The position numbers were made by a program, and so were the translations under genes. The notes beneath the pieces were generated by a model, which saw nothing but the letters and a program-made list of their open reading frames with translations, did no database searches and was not told the origin of the DNA. From assembly GCA_036005605.1 (NCBI GenBank), contig DASYQJ010000281.1, positions 1-23,965 on the forward strand: a stretch of DNA of 23,965 nucleotides. The letters are read 5' to 3'. The DNA comes from JALZAA01 sp036005605. GTDB taxonomy: Bacteria; Actinomycetota; Acidimicrobiia; IMCC26256; JACDBD01. Below, piece by piece: positions 1 through 6,555 of this stretch (positions within the stretch are counted from its first letter, which is position 1; each line of letters starts with the position of its first letter).

Positions 1-1014
1 AGCAGCGCCGAGCGCGAGGTCGGCGGCGACCACGATGTCGCGGGCGGCGTTGCGCAGCTCGTTCGCGGTCGCGAGGTCCGGGAGACCGTCGCCGAAGGCC
101 GGGATGGGGACCACGGTCTCGAGCACGCCGGGCTCGGCGAAGCCCAGGTGAGCGCCGGCGCGTCGAAGGATCGCGCGCATGGGCTCGTTCTCGGCGAGGA
201 CGCGGGCCCGGAAGTGGCGAATGCCATTCTCCGCTGCCGCCACCCCCAACGCGCCGAGCAGGAGCGTGCCGAGCCCACGGCCCTGGTAGTCGTCGATCAC
301 CGAGAACGCGACCTCTGCCGTGTCGTGGGCGGCGCGCTCGCGGATGTACCGCGCCGATGCGACGCCCGGCTCCCCCGGGTCGTCGGCCGCCAACGCCACC
401 CATGCGAAGTGATCGCCGTAGTCGACGTCGACCAGGTACTGGACGACCTTGTCGCTGAGCGGCGGGGCACTGAAGAAACGCTTGTAGTGCGACTCGCGGG
501 AGAACCCCGGTTGCGTGTCGGCGAGCTTTCCGCGATCGCTCGGCAGAATCGGTCGGATCTGCAGCCGGGCGTCGTCTCGGAGCGAGACTTCGACGGGGCG
601 AGTGTTGGCCGCAAGTCGCTGCCGCGCCGTGCGGGCGATCCGATCCGCGACGGTGGGAACCTCGAGCAATGCTGCAAACGCGTCGGCGTCGCCGGCGTAG
701 CCCGTCAGCGGACGAGTTGCGGTGACGGTGGCCGAACGCGGTGCGCCCCGAAGGACGCTCAGCTCTCCGACGATGGCGCCCGGCCCGACCGTGGCCACCT
801 GGTGCTCGCCGCGTCCGTCGTCCCGGAGCACGGCGGCTTCGCCCGTGGTCACGAGCAGGAACGACCGCGCCGGCTCGCCCTGCCGGGCGAGGACCGCACC
901 CGACGGCTCGTCGACGGGCGACAACATCGATGCCGGCGCCGCCAGCTCGCTCGGACCGCATCCGGTGAACAAGGACAGGCAGGCGAGGTCCTCCACCACA
1001 CCAGATGCCGCCAT
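1..1014 (-). CDS. cNMP-binding domain / GNAT protein acetyltransferase (Pat-like), 3' end outside window
   Basis: Read on the minus strand from ATG at 1014 and open to the window edge (338 codons seen). Residues about 10-135 form a cyclic-nucleotide-binding domain with the phosphate-binding cassette GELSVL (83-88) and PRSATV (92-97); R93 would hold the cyclic phosphate. Residues about 145-305 form a GNAT domain, with ESHYKRFF (174-181), AEVAF (233-237) and the acetyl-CoA loop QGRGLGT (244-250). The arrangement and length match mycobacterial Pat (Rv0998/MSMEG_5458), a cAMP-controlled lysine acetyltransferase acting on acetyl-CoA synthetases; E234 sits where its catalytic glutamate lies. The protein is cytosolic, without signal or membrane segment. 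It diverges from the YCII gene across a 116-bp gap. About 30 residues past the GNAT core are visible, so the protein may run slightly longer than its mycobacterial relative. Family assignment is strong; cAMP as ligand is inferred. Confidence 0.9.
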   Translation of the reverse strand, partial: MAASGVVEDLACLSLFTGCGPSELAAPASMLSPVDEPSGAVLARQGEPARSFLLVTTGEAAVLRDDGRGEHQVATVGPGAIVGELSVLRGAPRSATVTATRPLTGYAGDADAFAALLEVPTVADRIARTARQRLAANTRPVEVSLRDDARLQIRPILPSDRGKLADTQPGFSRESHYKRFFSAPPLSDKVVQYLVDVDYGDHFAWVALAADDPGEPGVASARYIRERAAHDTAEVAFSVIDDYQGRGLGTLLLGALGVAAAENGIRHFRARVLAENEPMRAILRRAGAHLGFAEPGVLETVVPIPAFGDGLPDLATANELRNAARDIVVAADLALGAA

Positions 1015-1071
1015 GGGCTCAGTTCAGCGCGAATGCAGGGGCGTCCGCGGGTCCGGAAAGAAGCAGGGAGG

Positions 1072-1098
1072 TGTCGATCTGACAGGGTTCCGTTCGTC
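1072..1098 (+). promoter_or_regulatory. Candidate ECF42-type promoter upstream of the YCII gene
   Basis: TGTCGA at 1072-1077 is followed after 17 bases by CGTC at 1095-1098, 32 bases before the YCII start codon. A TGTCGA -35 with a CGA/TC-type -10 is, as I recall, the promoter motif reported for ECF42 sigma factors, and an ECF42-type sigma is encoded two genes downstream. CGTC recurs at 1098-1101, so the exact -10 is uncertain. Autoregulation is an inference. Confidence 0.5.
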
Positions 1099-1130
1099 GT
1101 CGTGGTGAACTGACCCGACGAGGAGGAATC

Positions 1131-1478
1131 ATGCGATACGCACTGTTGATCTGCGGCGACGAGAGCCGCATGGAGGCGAGGAGCCCCGAGGAAGCATCTG
1201 CGGGCCTCAACGAGTACCTGGCGTTCGGTGAGGAGATGGGCAAGCGCGGCGTCCTGCAGGGCGGTGAGCGGCTGCGGCCGACCACCGACGCCACCACCGT
1301 CCGCGTTCGCGACGGCGAGGTCCTGACGTCCGACGGCCCCTTCGCCGAGACCAAGGAGCAGATAGGCGGGTTTTATCTCGTCGACTGCAAGGACCTCGAC
1401 GAGGCGATCGAGGTCGCGGCAAAGATCCCCGGCGCCCGGGACGGATCGATCGAGGTGAGGCCGATCTGGGAGATGTAG
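1131..1478 (+). CDS. YCII-related (DGPF) domain protein
   Basis: This 115-residue protein spans one YCII-like ferredoxin-fold domain. It opens MRYALLICGDE, carries GVLQGGERL (40-48) and has the hallmark SDGPFAETKEQIGGFYLVD starting at residue 67, where DGPF is 68-71. A very strong ribosome binding site, AGGAGG at 1121-1126, sits 4 bases before the ATG and fixes the start. DGPF proteins are the standard genomic partners and regulon members of ECF42 sigma factors; their biochemical role is unsettled. The gene ends at TAG 1476-1478, inside what appears to be the beginning of the sigma factor coding region, so the two are probably translated as a coupled pair. Confidence 0.92.
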   Translation: MRYALLICGDESRMEARSPEEASAGLNEYLAFGEEMGKRGVLQGGERLRPTTDATTVRVRDGEVLTSDGPFAETKEQIGGFYLVDCKDLDEAIEVAAKIPGARDGSIEVRPIWEM

Positions 1479-1552
1479 TCCCCGACGTCCAAGCCGCCGT
1501 CGCGGAAGCATTCCGCGACGAGTGGGGAAAGGTCGTCGCCACCCTCATCCGG

Positions 1553-2713
1553 GTGACAGGCGACTGGGACGTCGCCGAGGAGTGCGCACAGGATGCCTTC
1601 GCGCTGGCGCTCGAACGTTGGCAGCGCGACGGCGTCCCGCGCAGCCCCGGCGCGTGGCTCACGACGACGGCGCGCAACCGCGCCATCGACCGGATACGCC
1701 GCGCTGCAACCGGGGTGAGCAAGCTTCAGGAGGTGGCGGTGCTCTCCGCCGATCACCCGAGCGACAGCGACGACAGTGGCGTCGGCGACGACCGGCTGCG
1801 GCTGATCTTCACCTGCTGCCATCCGGCCCTGGCACTCGAGGTTCAGGTGGCGCTGACGCTGCGCACGCTCGTGGGCCTGACGACACCGGAGATCTCGCGC
1901 GCGTTCCTCGTGCCCGAGGCCACCATGGCGCAACGCCTCGTGCGAGCGAAGCGGAAGATGCGCAATGCCGGCATCCCCTACCGCGTGCCGCCCGCGCACC
2001 TGCTTCCCGAGCGGACCGGAGCGGTGCTGGCCGTGTTGTACCTCCTGTTCAACGAGGGCTACGCCGCCAGCGCAGGCGCCGACCTCGTGCGCCAGGGCCT
2101 CACGGACGAAGCCATCCGCCTCGCGCGCACGCTCGTGGAGCTCATGCCCGACGAGCCCGAGGCGCTGGCGTTGCTCGCGCTCATGCTCCTCCACGACGCG
2201 CGCCGGGCCGGTCGGGTCGACGACGCCGGCGACCTCGTGCCGCTCGAGGAGCAGGACCGCGCCCTCTGGGACCGGAACGCGATCGACGAGGGCGTCGGGC
2301 TGCTCGACGCCGCGCTCCGGCGCGGACAGCCCGGTCCGTACCAGGTGCAGGCGGCGATCGCCGCGTGCCACGCGACGGCGCCCGACGCGGACGCGACCGA
2401 CTGGGCGCAGATCGCCGCGTTGTACCGCGAGCTCGTGCGCATGACGCCCACGCCGGTCGTGGCGCTCAACCGGGCCGTGGCGGTGGCGATGGCGGACGGC
2501 CCCGAAGCGGGCCTGGCGCTGGTCGACGAGCTGGAAGCGTCGGGCGCGCTGCGCGACTACTACTTGCTGGCCGCGACCCGCGCCGACCTGCTCCGCCGGC
2601 TCGCGCGCCCGGCCGAAGCAGCCGCCGCCTACCGCCAGGCTCTCGACCGCGCCGGCACGGACGCCGAGCGCCGCTACCTCGCCCGCCGGCTGGCGGAGAC
2701 GGAACGCGCGTGA
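1553..2713 (+). CDS. ECF42-type RNA polymerase sigma factor with C-terminal TPR-like extension
   Basis: From the first canonical start (GTG 1553) the product is 386 residues. Region 2 covers about 1-50 (TGDWDVAEECAQDAF, then GAWLTTTARNRAIDRIRR), region 4 about 80-135 (CCHPALALEVQVALTLR and the helix-turn-helix around LTTPEISRAF). A helical extension of about 240 residues follows, beginning LYLLFNEGYAAS, with TPR-like helices to the end. This long extension plus the DGPF neighbour is the signature of ECF42, which lacks an anti-sigma factor. The reading frame continues upstream without a stop, encoding FRDEWGKVVATLIR just before GTG 1553, which belongs to region 2.1. The real start is therefore probably upstream, overlapping the YCII stop, but no ATG, GTG or TTG exists there; CTG 1466 is the nearest candidate. 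The gene converges on the CPBP gene with a 3-bp gap. Confidence 0.9.
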   Translation: MTGDWDVAEECAQDAFALALERWQRDGVPRSPGAWLTTTARNRAIDRIRRAATGVSKLQEVAVLSADHPSDSDDSGVGDDRLRLIFTCCHPALALEVQVALTLRTLVGLTTPEISRAFLVPEATMAQRLVRAKRKMRNAGIPYRVPPAHLLPERTGAVLAVLYLLFNEGYAASAGADLVRQGLTDEAIRLARTLVELMPDEPEALALLALMLLHDARRAGRVDDAGDLVPLEEQDRALWDRNAIDEGVGLLDAALRRGQPGPYQVQAAIAACHATAPDADATDWAQIAALYRELVRMTPTPVVALNRAVAVAMADGPEAGLALVDELEASGALRDYYLLAATRADLLRRLARPAEAAAAYRQALDRAGTDAERRYLARRLAETERA

Positions 2714-2716
2714 GCG

Positions 2717-3589
2717 CTACGGGACGCCGATGAGGATGTTGCGGACGGAGTCGCTGAACGCGTGACTGAAGCCAGGGACCGCCAGGTTGCCGGACCGCCG
2801 CCAGAAGATCGACAGGAAGATCCCCATCGGGACCATGACGATGGGCAGCTCGAGGACCGCCTCGATGACAGGCGTTCCGACCGTGAGCGGCAGGTGCCAC
2901 CAGCTCCACAACAGCGACACGAAGATCGCCGAGAGGATGCCGTGCCGTTCACCCTGATGGTGAACGTGCGAATCGAGCGCTCCTCGGAACCAGACCTCTT
3001 CCAGGACGAACACCGCAACCAGGTAAGTGCCCAGCGAGACGAAGAAGTCGCGCGTGGCCGGTGCGTCGAACGGCGAGCCGAAGGGGTGCGCGGTGGTCGT
3101 GTTCGAATAGATGTCGATCGCAGAAAGGATCCCGACCAGCCCGGCGGTCAGGAAGCACTTCGCGAGGTCGCCCCACGTCGCGTCGGTGAACTGCCGCGCT
3201 GCATACCCGGCGCCGATCGCGCCGACGAACAGCACGACGTCGTACCCGACGAATCCGGCGCCGTTGGTGTCCGCGACGTCGCGAACCAGGAGGTACACGG
3301 GCACGATCATGAGCACGACCGTGACCGGGGCGAGGACGCTCCGGAAGCTCAACCGGGGACCCTCTCGGACCCAGAGCTCGCGAAGCGGCCGCTTGCGAAT
3401 CGCGAGCTGGAACACGACCGTGAGCGGGATGCCGATGAGGAGGTACACGCATTGGCGGTTGAGCGTCTTGCCGAGGTCGAAGACGTAGCCGATCGCGACC
3501 CATCCGGCGACGAACGCGAGGCCTTCCGCCATTCGCCTCACCCGGCTCGCTCGATTCGTCGTCGCGGTCTCCCCACTCTCGTGTGCCAT
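2717..3589 (-). CDS. CPBP family intramembrane glutamic endopeptidase
   Basis: A 290-residue membrane protein related to CAAX prenyl proteases and bacteriocin-processing enzymes. Hydrophobic segments lie at about 23-38, 47-62, 86-103, 115-132, 145-160, 182-196, 215-231 and 245-263. The three family motifs are present: EEVWFR (197-202, glutamate pair and arginine), WSWWHLP (229-235, H232) and GFSHAFSDS (273-281, H276). These build the intramembrane active site. The substrate is unknown. The ATG at 3589 is chosen because it lies 4 bases beyond the TAA of the DUF2461 gene, with GAGG before it; an in-frame extension upstream would run antisense to nothing but over the DUF2461 coding end and has non-membrane, arginine-rich content. 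It is the last gene of the minus-strand run. Confidence 0.88.
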   Translation of the reverse strand: MAHESGETATTNRASRVRRMAEGLAFVAGWVAIGYVFDLGKTLNRQCVYLLIGIPLTVVFQLAIRKRPLRELWVREGPRLSFRSVLAPVTVVLMIVPVYLLVRDVADTNGAGFVGYDVVLFVGAIGAGYAARQFTDATWGDLAKCFLTAGLVGILSAIDIYSNTTTAHPFGSPFDAPATRDFFVSLGTYLVAVFVLEEVWFRGALDSHVHHQGERHGILSAIFVSLLWSWWHLPLTVGTPVIEAVLELPIVMVPMGIFLSIFWRRSGNLAVPGFSHAFSDSVRNILIGVP

Positions 3590-3593
3590 CGCG

Positions 3594-4238
3594 TTACCTC
3601 GCGTCGGCGAGCTCGGACGGCCCGACGCGCTTCTCGAGCCAGTCGTGCAGCGGCTTGGACGCCCGGAGAAATCCGACCAATCGTTCCTTCGCCTTGCGCG
3701 TGCCCAGCCACGCGCCGACCGGCCACTGCTTCCAGCTGATGAGACCCTTGTAACGAAGCAGCTCAATGCGCGGGTGGTCCTTCGAGTAGCCCTTCGGCGC
3801 GGTCTTCAGGACGTCGTGGGCGTCGACGGTGATGCCGCTCTTGCGGAGCTTGGACACGATCTGCACGAGCTGCCGGCCACTCCGCTCGTCGGCCACCGCC
3901 CGCCGGTACCGGTCGAGCTGATCCGGCGCCGGCATGTACAAGCCGCGCCCGGCGCCCAAACCCTCGGCTGACAAGCTGATGTACCCGCCGTTCGCGAGGG
4001 TGGCCGCGATCGAGGTCTTGTACGGCGACTTGTCCTTGCTGAAGCGCACGTCGCGGTACGGACGGAAGATCCTGCCCTCGCCGTACTGGGACGCGAGCTC
4101 GGCGAGGAGCTCGTCCATCGGGCCGCGCACGAGCTCCTCGTAAACGGCCTTGTTCTCCTGCCAGTACGTCTTGGAGTTGTCCGCCTCGAGGCCCTCGAAG
4201 AACTCGATCGCTTCTGCGGGCCAGCCCCGGAACGCCAT
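3594..4238 (-). CDS. DUF2461 (TIGR02453-type) domain protein
   Basis: A 214-residue soluble protein matching DUF2461 over its whole length. Typical pieces are the opening FRGWPAEAIEFFEGLEADNSKTYW region (residues 3 on), the conserved RPYRDVRFSKDKSPYKT (about 59-75), the GGYISLSAEGLGAGRGLYMP stretch (starting about 83), and the PKGYSKDHPRIELLRYKGL stretch near 148. The biochemical function of the family is not established. The start ATG has no Shine-Dalgarno sequence; instead TAGATT lies 9 bases upstream, which suits leaderless transcription, and it overlaps the stop codon of the preceding ASCH-like gene. It sits 12 bases after that stop and 4 bases before the CPBP gene, so cotranscription is also likely. 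Confidence 0.9.
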   Translation of the reverse strand: MAFRGWPAEAIEFFEGLEADNSKTYWQENKAVYEELVRGPMDELLAELASQYGEGRIFRPYRDVRFSKDKSPYKTSIAATLANGGYISLSAEGLGAGRGLYMPAPDQLDRYRRAVADERSGRQLVQIVSKLRKSGITVDAHDVLKTAPKGYSKDHPRIELLRYKGLISWKQWPVGAWLGTRKAKERLVGFLRASKPLHDWLEKRVGPSELADAR

Positions 4239-4247
4239 TGGGGCGAA

Positions 4248-4253
4248 AATCTA
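4248..4253 (-). promoter_or_regulatory. Candidate -10 box TAGATT for leaderless DUF2461 gene
   Basis: On the minus strand TAGATT ends 9 bases before ATG 4238, and there is no Shine-Dalgarno sequence in between. Its first three bases are the TAG stop of the upstream gene. The TANNNT-to-start spacing suits a transcript beginning at or beside the ATG. Prediction only. Confidence 0.4.
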
Positions 4254-4850
4254 GCCAGGTCGCGACGCTTGCTCGTCGAGATGAGTCAACACCGTTCGCC
4301 CCCGCGCCGACAGCCGGTAGCCGACCTCAAGGCTCTCGGTGAGCCCGAGCTCCTTGAGCTTGCGGACGTCGCGCTTGAACGCCAGCGTCTCCTGGCCCAG
4401 CGTCGGCGCGAGGTCGCCGGCTCGCACCTCGGGACGATCGCGGATCAAGCGCAACACCGCCTTCGTCCAGGCGCCATGGCGGCTGGCGGCGTCGAGGCGC
4501 GCCAGGCGTCGCTCCACTTCCGCCAGCTCGTCACCGGTCAGCGCGTCACGGCCGCGCAACTCCACGCGCGGGTCCGGCCCGGCGACGTGCAACGCGATCC
4601 GGTACACGCGGCCGTCGCGCTGCGTGGCGAGGTCATCGAGCAGGGCAGTGCGAGACGAGAACCCGGCGCGGCGAGCATCACCCTCGGTGATGCCGGCGAA
4701 GTCCATCTCGTCGACGGCTTCGACGGCGAGAACGCCGACCGCGGTGCGGAGCTTGCTCCCGGCGTGCACCCTCGGCCGCGCCCAGCGCCGGAACACGACG
4801 GTGATCGTGCCGTCGGCAAGACCGTCCAGGACGTGGCGCTTGAAGAGCAC
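4251..4850 (-). CDS. ASCH/PUA-like domain fused to a C-terminal winged helix
   Basis: A 199-residue protein. Residues about 1-90 look like an ASCH (PUA-like) fold: LFKRHVLDGLADGTITVVFR, then HAGSKLRTAVGVLAVEAVD, then ITEGDARRAGFSS, the usual order of a G-containing loop, a beta strand and a D-A-x-x-x-G-F helix. Residues about 110-195 look like a winged helix: AWTKAVLRLIRDRP, LGQETLAFKRDVRKLKELGL and a wing ending YRLSARGRTVL. ASCH domains bind RNA or modified nucleosides; a nucleic-acid role is therefore plausible but not shown. The start is GTG 4850, 10 bases after the VOC stop, with TAGCTT 7 bases upstream and no Shine-Dalgarno sequence. Function unknown; the domain reading is by pattern, not by search. 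Confidence 0.72.
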   Translation of the reverse strand: MLFKRHVLDGLADGTITVVFRRWARPRVHAGSKLRTAVGVLAVEAVDEMDFAGITEGDARRAGFSSRTALLDDLATQRDGRVYRIALHVAGPDPRVELRGRDALTGDELAEVERRLARLDAASRHGAWTKAVLRLIRDRPEVRAGDLAPTLGQETLAFKRDVRKLKELGLTESLEVGYRLSARGRTVLTHLDEQASRPG

Positions 4851-4857
4851 CCTGGTG

Positions 4858-4863
4858 AAGCTA
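4858..4863 (-). promoter_or_regulatory. Candidate -10 box TAGCTT for leaderless ASCH-like gene
   Basis: TAGCTT on the minus strand ends 7 bases before GTG 4850. Its TAG is the stop codon of the VOC gene. The spacing fits leaderless transcription; no ribosome binding site is visible. Prediction only. Confidence 0.4.
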
Positions 4864-5292
4864 GGCCCTCACCTCGGTGAGGCCACCTTCGCCCTGCTGG
4901 TAGCCCGTGCCAGTCGGCTGCATGAACCCCCACTCGTAGCCGTCCGGATCCGTGACGCCGAACGTCCGCACGCCATAGGGCTTGTCCTCGGGAGGCTTGA
5001 CGTCGATGCCGGCCGCCTTCACGCGCGAATGGTGCGCGTCGACGTCGTCCACCCAGATCAGGATGAGCTGCTCGGGGCCGTGACCCTTCTCGCCCCAGTA
5101 GCCGGGATCGCGACCCGAGAGCCAGAGCTGCTGATCACCGACGAGCATCTCGGCCTCTCGCACGCGTCCGTCGCCGTCGACGTAGCGGGAGACCTCCTCG
5201 AAGCCGAACACCCGCGCCAGCCACTCGAGGCTCGCGGCTGCGTCCTCGTAGTGCAGGTACGGCGTGATGCCCCGGAACTTCACAGTGCTCAT
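4861..5292 (-). CDS. VOC family (glyoxalase/PhnB-like) protein
   Basis: A 143-residue single VOC domain. It opens with VKFRGITPYLHYEDAAASLE and the helix EWLARVFGFEE (about 23-33), has the central LILIWVDDVDAHHSRVKAAG strand-helix (starting about 76) and ends with the strand VTDPDGYEWGF (113-123), typical of the glyoxalase/bleomycin-resistance fold. Metal ligands are not obvious beyond E120, so I do not assign an enzyme activity. Its ATG overlaps the SRPBCC stop as ATGA (5289-5292), which indicates translational coupling. VOC and SRPBCC proteins behind an ArsR regulator are a recurring arrangement in actinobacteria, with substrates mostly unknown. An in-frame upstream extension to about 5901 is rejected because it overlaps the SRPBCC and arsR genes. 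Confidence 0.9.
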   Translation of the reverse strand: MSTVKFRGITPYLHYEDAAASLEWLARVFGFEEVSRYVDGDGRVREAEMLVGDQQLWLSGRDPGYWGEKGHGPEQLILIWVDDVDAHHSRVKAAGIDVKPPEDKPYGVRTFGVTDPDGYEWGFMQPTGTGYQQGEGGLTEVRA

Positions 5293-5753
5293 CGCGCCTC
5301 CTTCTCGATGTACTCGGCGAACCAGCCCAGCAGCACCGGCTCGCCCTTCTGCACGTTGGCAACGCCGGCGGCTGCGACGGCCGGTGGCAGTGCGTCCCAC
5401 CCGCGGTGCTCGAGCACGACGCGGGTACCGTCCTCGGTCGGCTCGAAGCGCACCTCGACCTCGGTGACGTGACCGCCGTCGTGGATGAGATAGTCCAGCA
5501 GCAGCCGCTTCCCCGGCTCCCACGCCTTGATGCGGCCGAAGTCGTAGCCCTCGCCCGTCTCCTCGTCCCACACCTCGATCCACCGTCCGCCGACGCCGGG
5601 CTCGAAGCGGACCCCGACGGCGCGCTCCGGGTTCTTCCAGCTGTGCGGGCCGCGCTGGTACCACGCGTCGATCTCCTCGGTGAACACCTCGAATGCGGTG
5701 ACGGGATCGACCGCGACCTCGACGCTCGTCGTGACGGAGTCGGTCGAGCTCAT
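5289..5753 (-). CDS. SRPBCC (AHSA1-like) domain protein
   Basis: A 154-residue protein with the START/AHSA1-like helix-grip fold. The first strand and helix are VTTSVEVAVDPVTAFEVFTEEIDAWY (about 7-32), followed by the loop GPHSWKNP (35-42), the paired strands RFEPGVGGRWIEVW (49-62) and YDFGRIKAWEPGKRLLLDY (about 70-88), strands TEVEVRFEPTEDGTRVVLEHRGW (97-119) and the long C-terminal helix ending KEAR. Such proteins bind hydrophobic ligands or act as small-molecule effectors. The start ATG overlaps the arsR stop (ATGA at 5750-5753) and its own stop overlaps the VOC start, so three genes are coupled in series. The ligand is unknown. Confidence 0.9.
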   Translation of the reverse strand: MSSTDSVTTSVEVAVDPVTAFEVFTEEIDAWYQRGPHSWKNPERAVGVRFEPGVGGRWIEVWDEETGEGYDFGRIKAWEPGKRLLLDYLIHDGGHVTEVEVRFEPTEDGTRVVLEHRGWDALPPAVAAAGVANVQKGEPVLLGWFAEYIEKEAR

Positions 5754-6094
5754 CGCGCCCTGGCCTTGCGCGTGCTCCGACGCTCGGCGTGGGCCTTGAA
5801 CGCGCCGAGCTGCTCGCCCCAGAACGCCTCGACCTGGTCCAGCCACGCCTGCAACGCGACGAACGGCTCGCGACGAAGGCGGTACACGCGCAAGCGCGCA
5901 TCGTCGTCGACGCCGGCCGCTTCGACGAGTCCGGTCGCCCGGAGGACGCGAAGGTGCCGGCTCATCGCCGGCGCGCTCGTCTCGGCCGAGGCCGCCAGCT
6001 CGCCGGCCCGGCGTGGGCCCGTCCGCAGGAGGTCGACGACGTGTCGTCGGGTGGGATCGGCGAGCGCCGACAGCGTGGCGTCGAGATCCTTCAT
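5750..6094 (-). CDS. ArsR/SmtB family transcriptional regulator
   Basis: A 114-residue winged helix-turn-helix protein. ALADPTRRHVVDLLRTGPRRAGEL (residues 10-33) is the classic N-terminal half and AMSRHLRVLRATGLVEA (43-59) holds the recognition helix, followed by the wing DARLRVYRL. It contains no cysteine, so it lacks the metal-sensing sites of ArsR or SmtB; like other ArsR proteins paired with SRPBCC genes it probably senses a small molecule or is controlled differently. Its C-terminal helix has AWLDQVEAFW and a basic tail. It begins 28 bases after the cupin stop and its TGA overlaps the SRPBCC ATG. It probably regulates its own operon; I see no clear operator next to it. Confidence 0.93.
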   Translation of the reverse strand: MKDLDATLSALADPTRRHVVDLLRTGPRRAGELAASAETSAPAMSRHLRVLRATGLVEAAGVDDDARLRVYRLRREPFVALQAWLDQVEAFWGEQLGAFKAHAERRSTRKARAR

Positions 6095-6122
6095 GACGGC
6101 GTCAATGGTTCCAGGCCGGCGG

Positions 6123-6527
6123 TCATCGGGGGCGATGCTGCGTGCCCTCGCCCCGAGTGATGTGCAGGGTGTCGCCGGGCTCGCGGACGATCGCCCGGTG
6201 CCACTTGCCGCGCGGGACGATGCACGTGCGGCCGGCCTCCAGCTCGACGACCCGCTCGCCGTCCGGCTCGTCGAGGACCACGTCGATGGCGCCCGACAGC
6301 AGGCACACGACCTCGTCGCCGGCGGGGTGCATCTCCCAGATGTCCCAGTCCTGGGCGTTGTGGTAGGTGCCCACGAGTCGCCCGCCCTGCAGCTCGGGCC
6401 GGCGGTCGATCGTCTGCCAGAACTCGTCGTCGACCTCCACGGCGAACGCCTGCGGGCCGTCGTCGAGCTGCACGTACGTGGTCGCGAGGTCGAACGCCGG
6501 CCTCACCGCTTCCTTGCTGGTCCGCAT
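6123..6527 (-). CDS. Cupin domain protein
   Basis: A 134-residue single-domain cupin. Motif 1 is IWEMHPAGDEVVCLLSG (63-79), with H67 and E72 as likely metal ligands, and motif 2 is PRGKWHRA (105-112), with H110. The N-terminal part carries a conserved-looking LVGTYHNAQDWD (51-62). Metal binding is inferred from these motifs; the substrate cannot be told. A strong ribosome binding site (AGGAGG, minus strand 6532-6537) precedes the ATG, making this the likely first gene of the seven-gene minus-strand run. Its upstream region holds the AT-rich palindromic block shared with the divergent yqgE-like gene. Confidence 0.9.
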   Translation of the reverse strand: MRTSKEAVRPAFDLATTYVQLDDGPQAFAVEVDDEFWQTIDRRPELQGGRLVGTYHNAQDWDIWEMHPAGDEVVCLLSGAIDVVLDEPDGERVVELEAGRTCIVPRGKWHRAIVREPGDTLHITRGEGTQHRPR

Positions 6528-6555
6528 CGGTCCTCCTTCGAGGCTTCGACCGCCC

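Noticed and set aside
148..1113. A 321-residue plus-strand open frame over the acetyltransferase
   Set aside because: Antisense to the cNMP/GNAT protein, arginine-rich and without family motifs.
3110..3130. Second TGTCGA box as an ECF42 promoter
   Set aside because: It lies inside the CPBP coding region, lacks a properly spaced CGWC with a downstream gene on that strand.
3590..3766. N-terminal extension of the CPBP protease
   Set aside because: It overlaps the DUF2461 coding end and is arginine/serine-rich; the ATG at 3589 right after the previous stop fits the operon.
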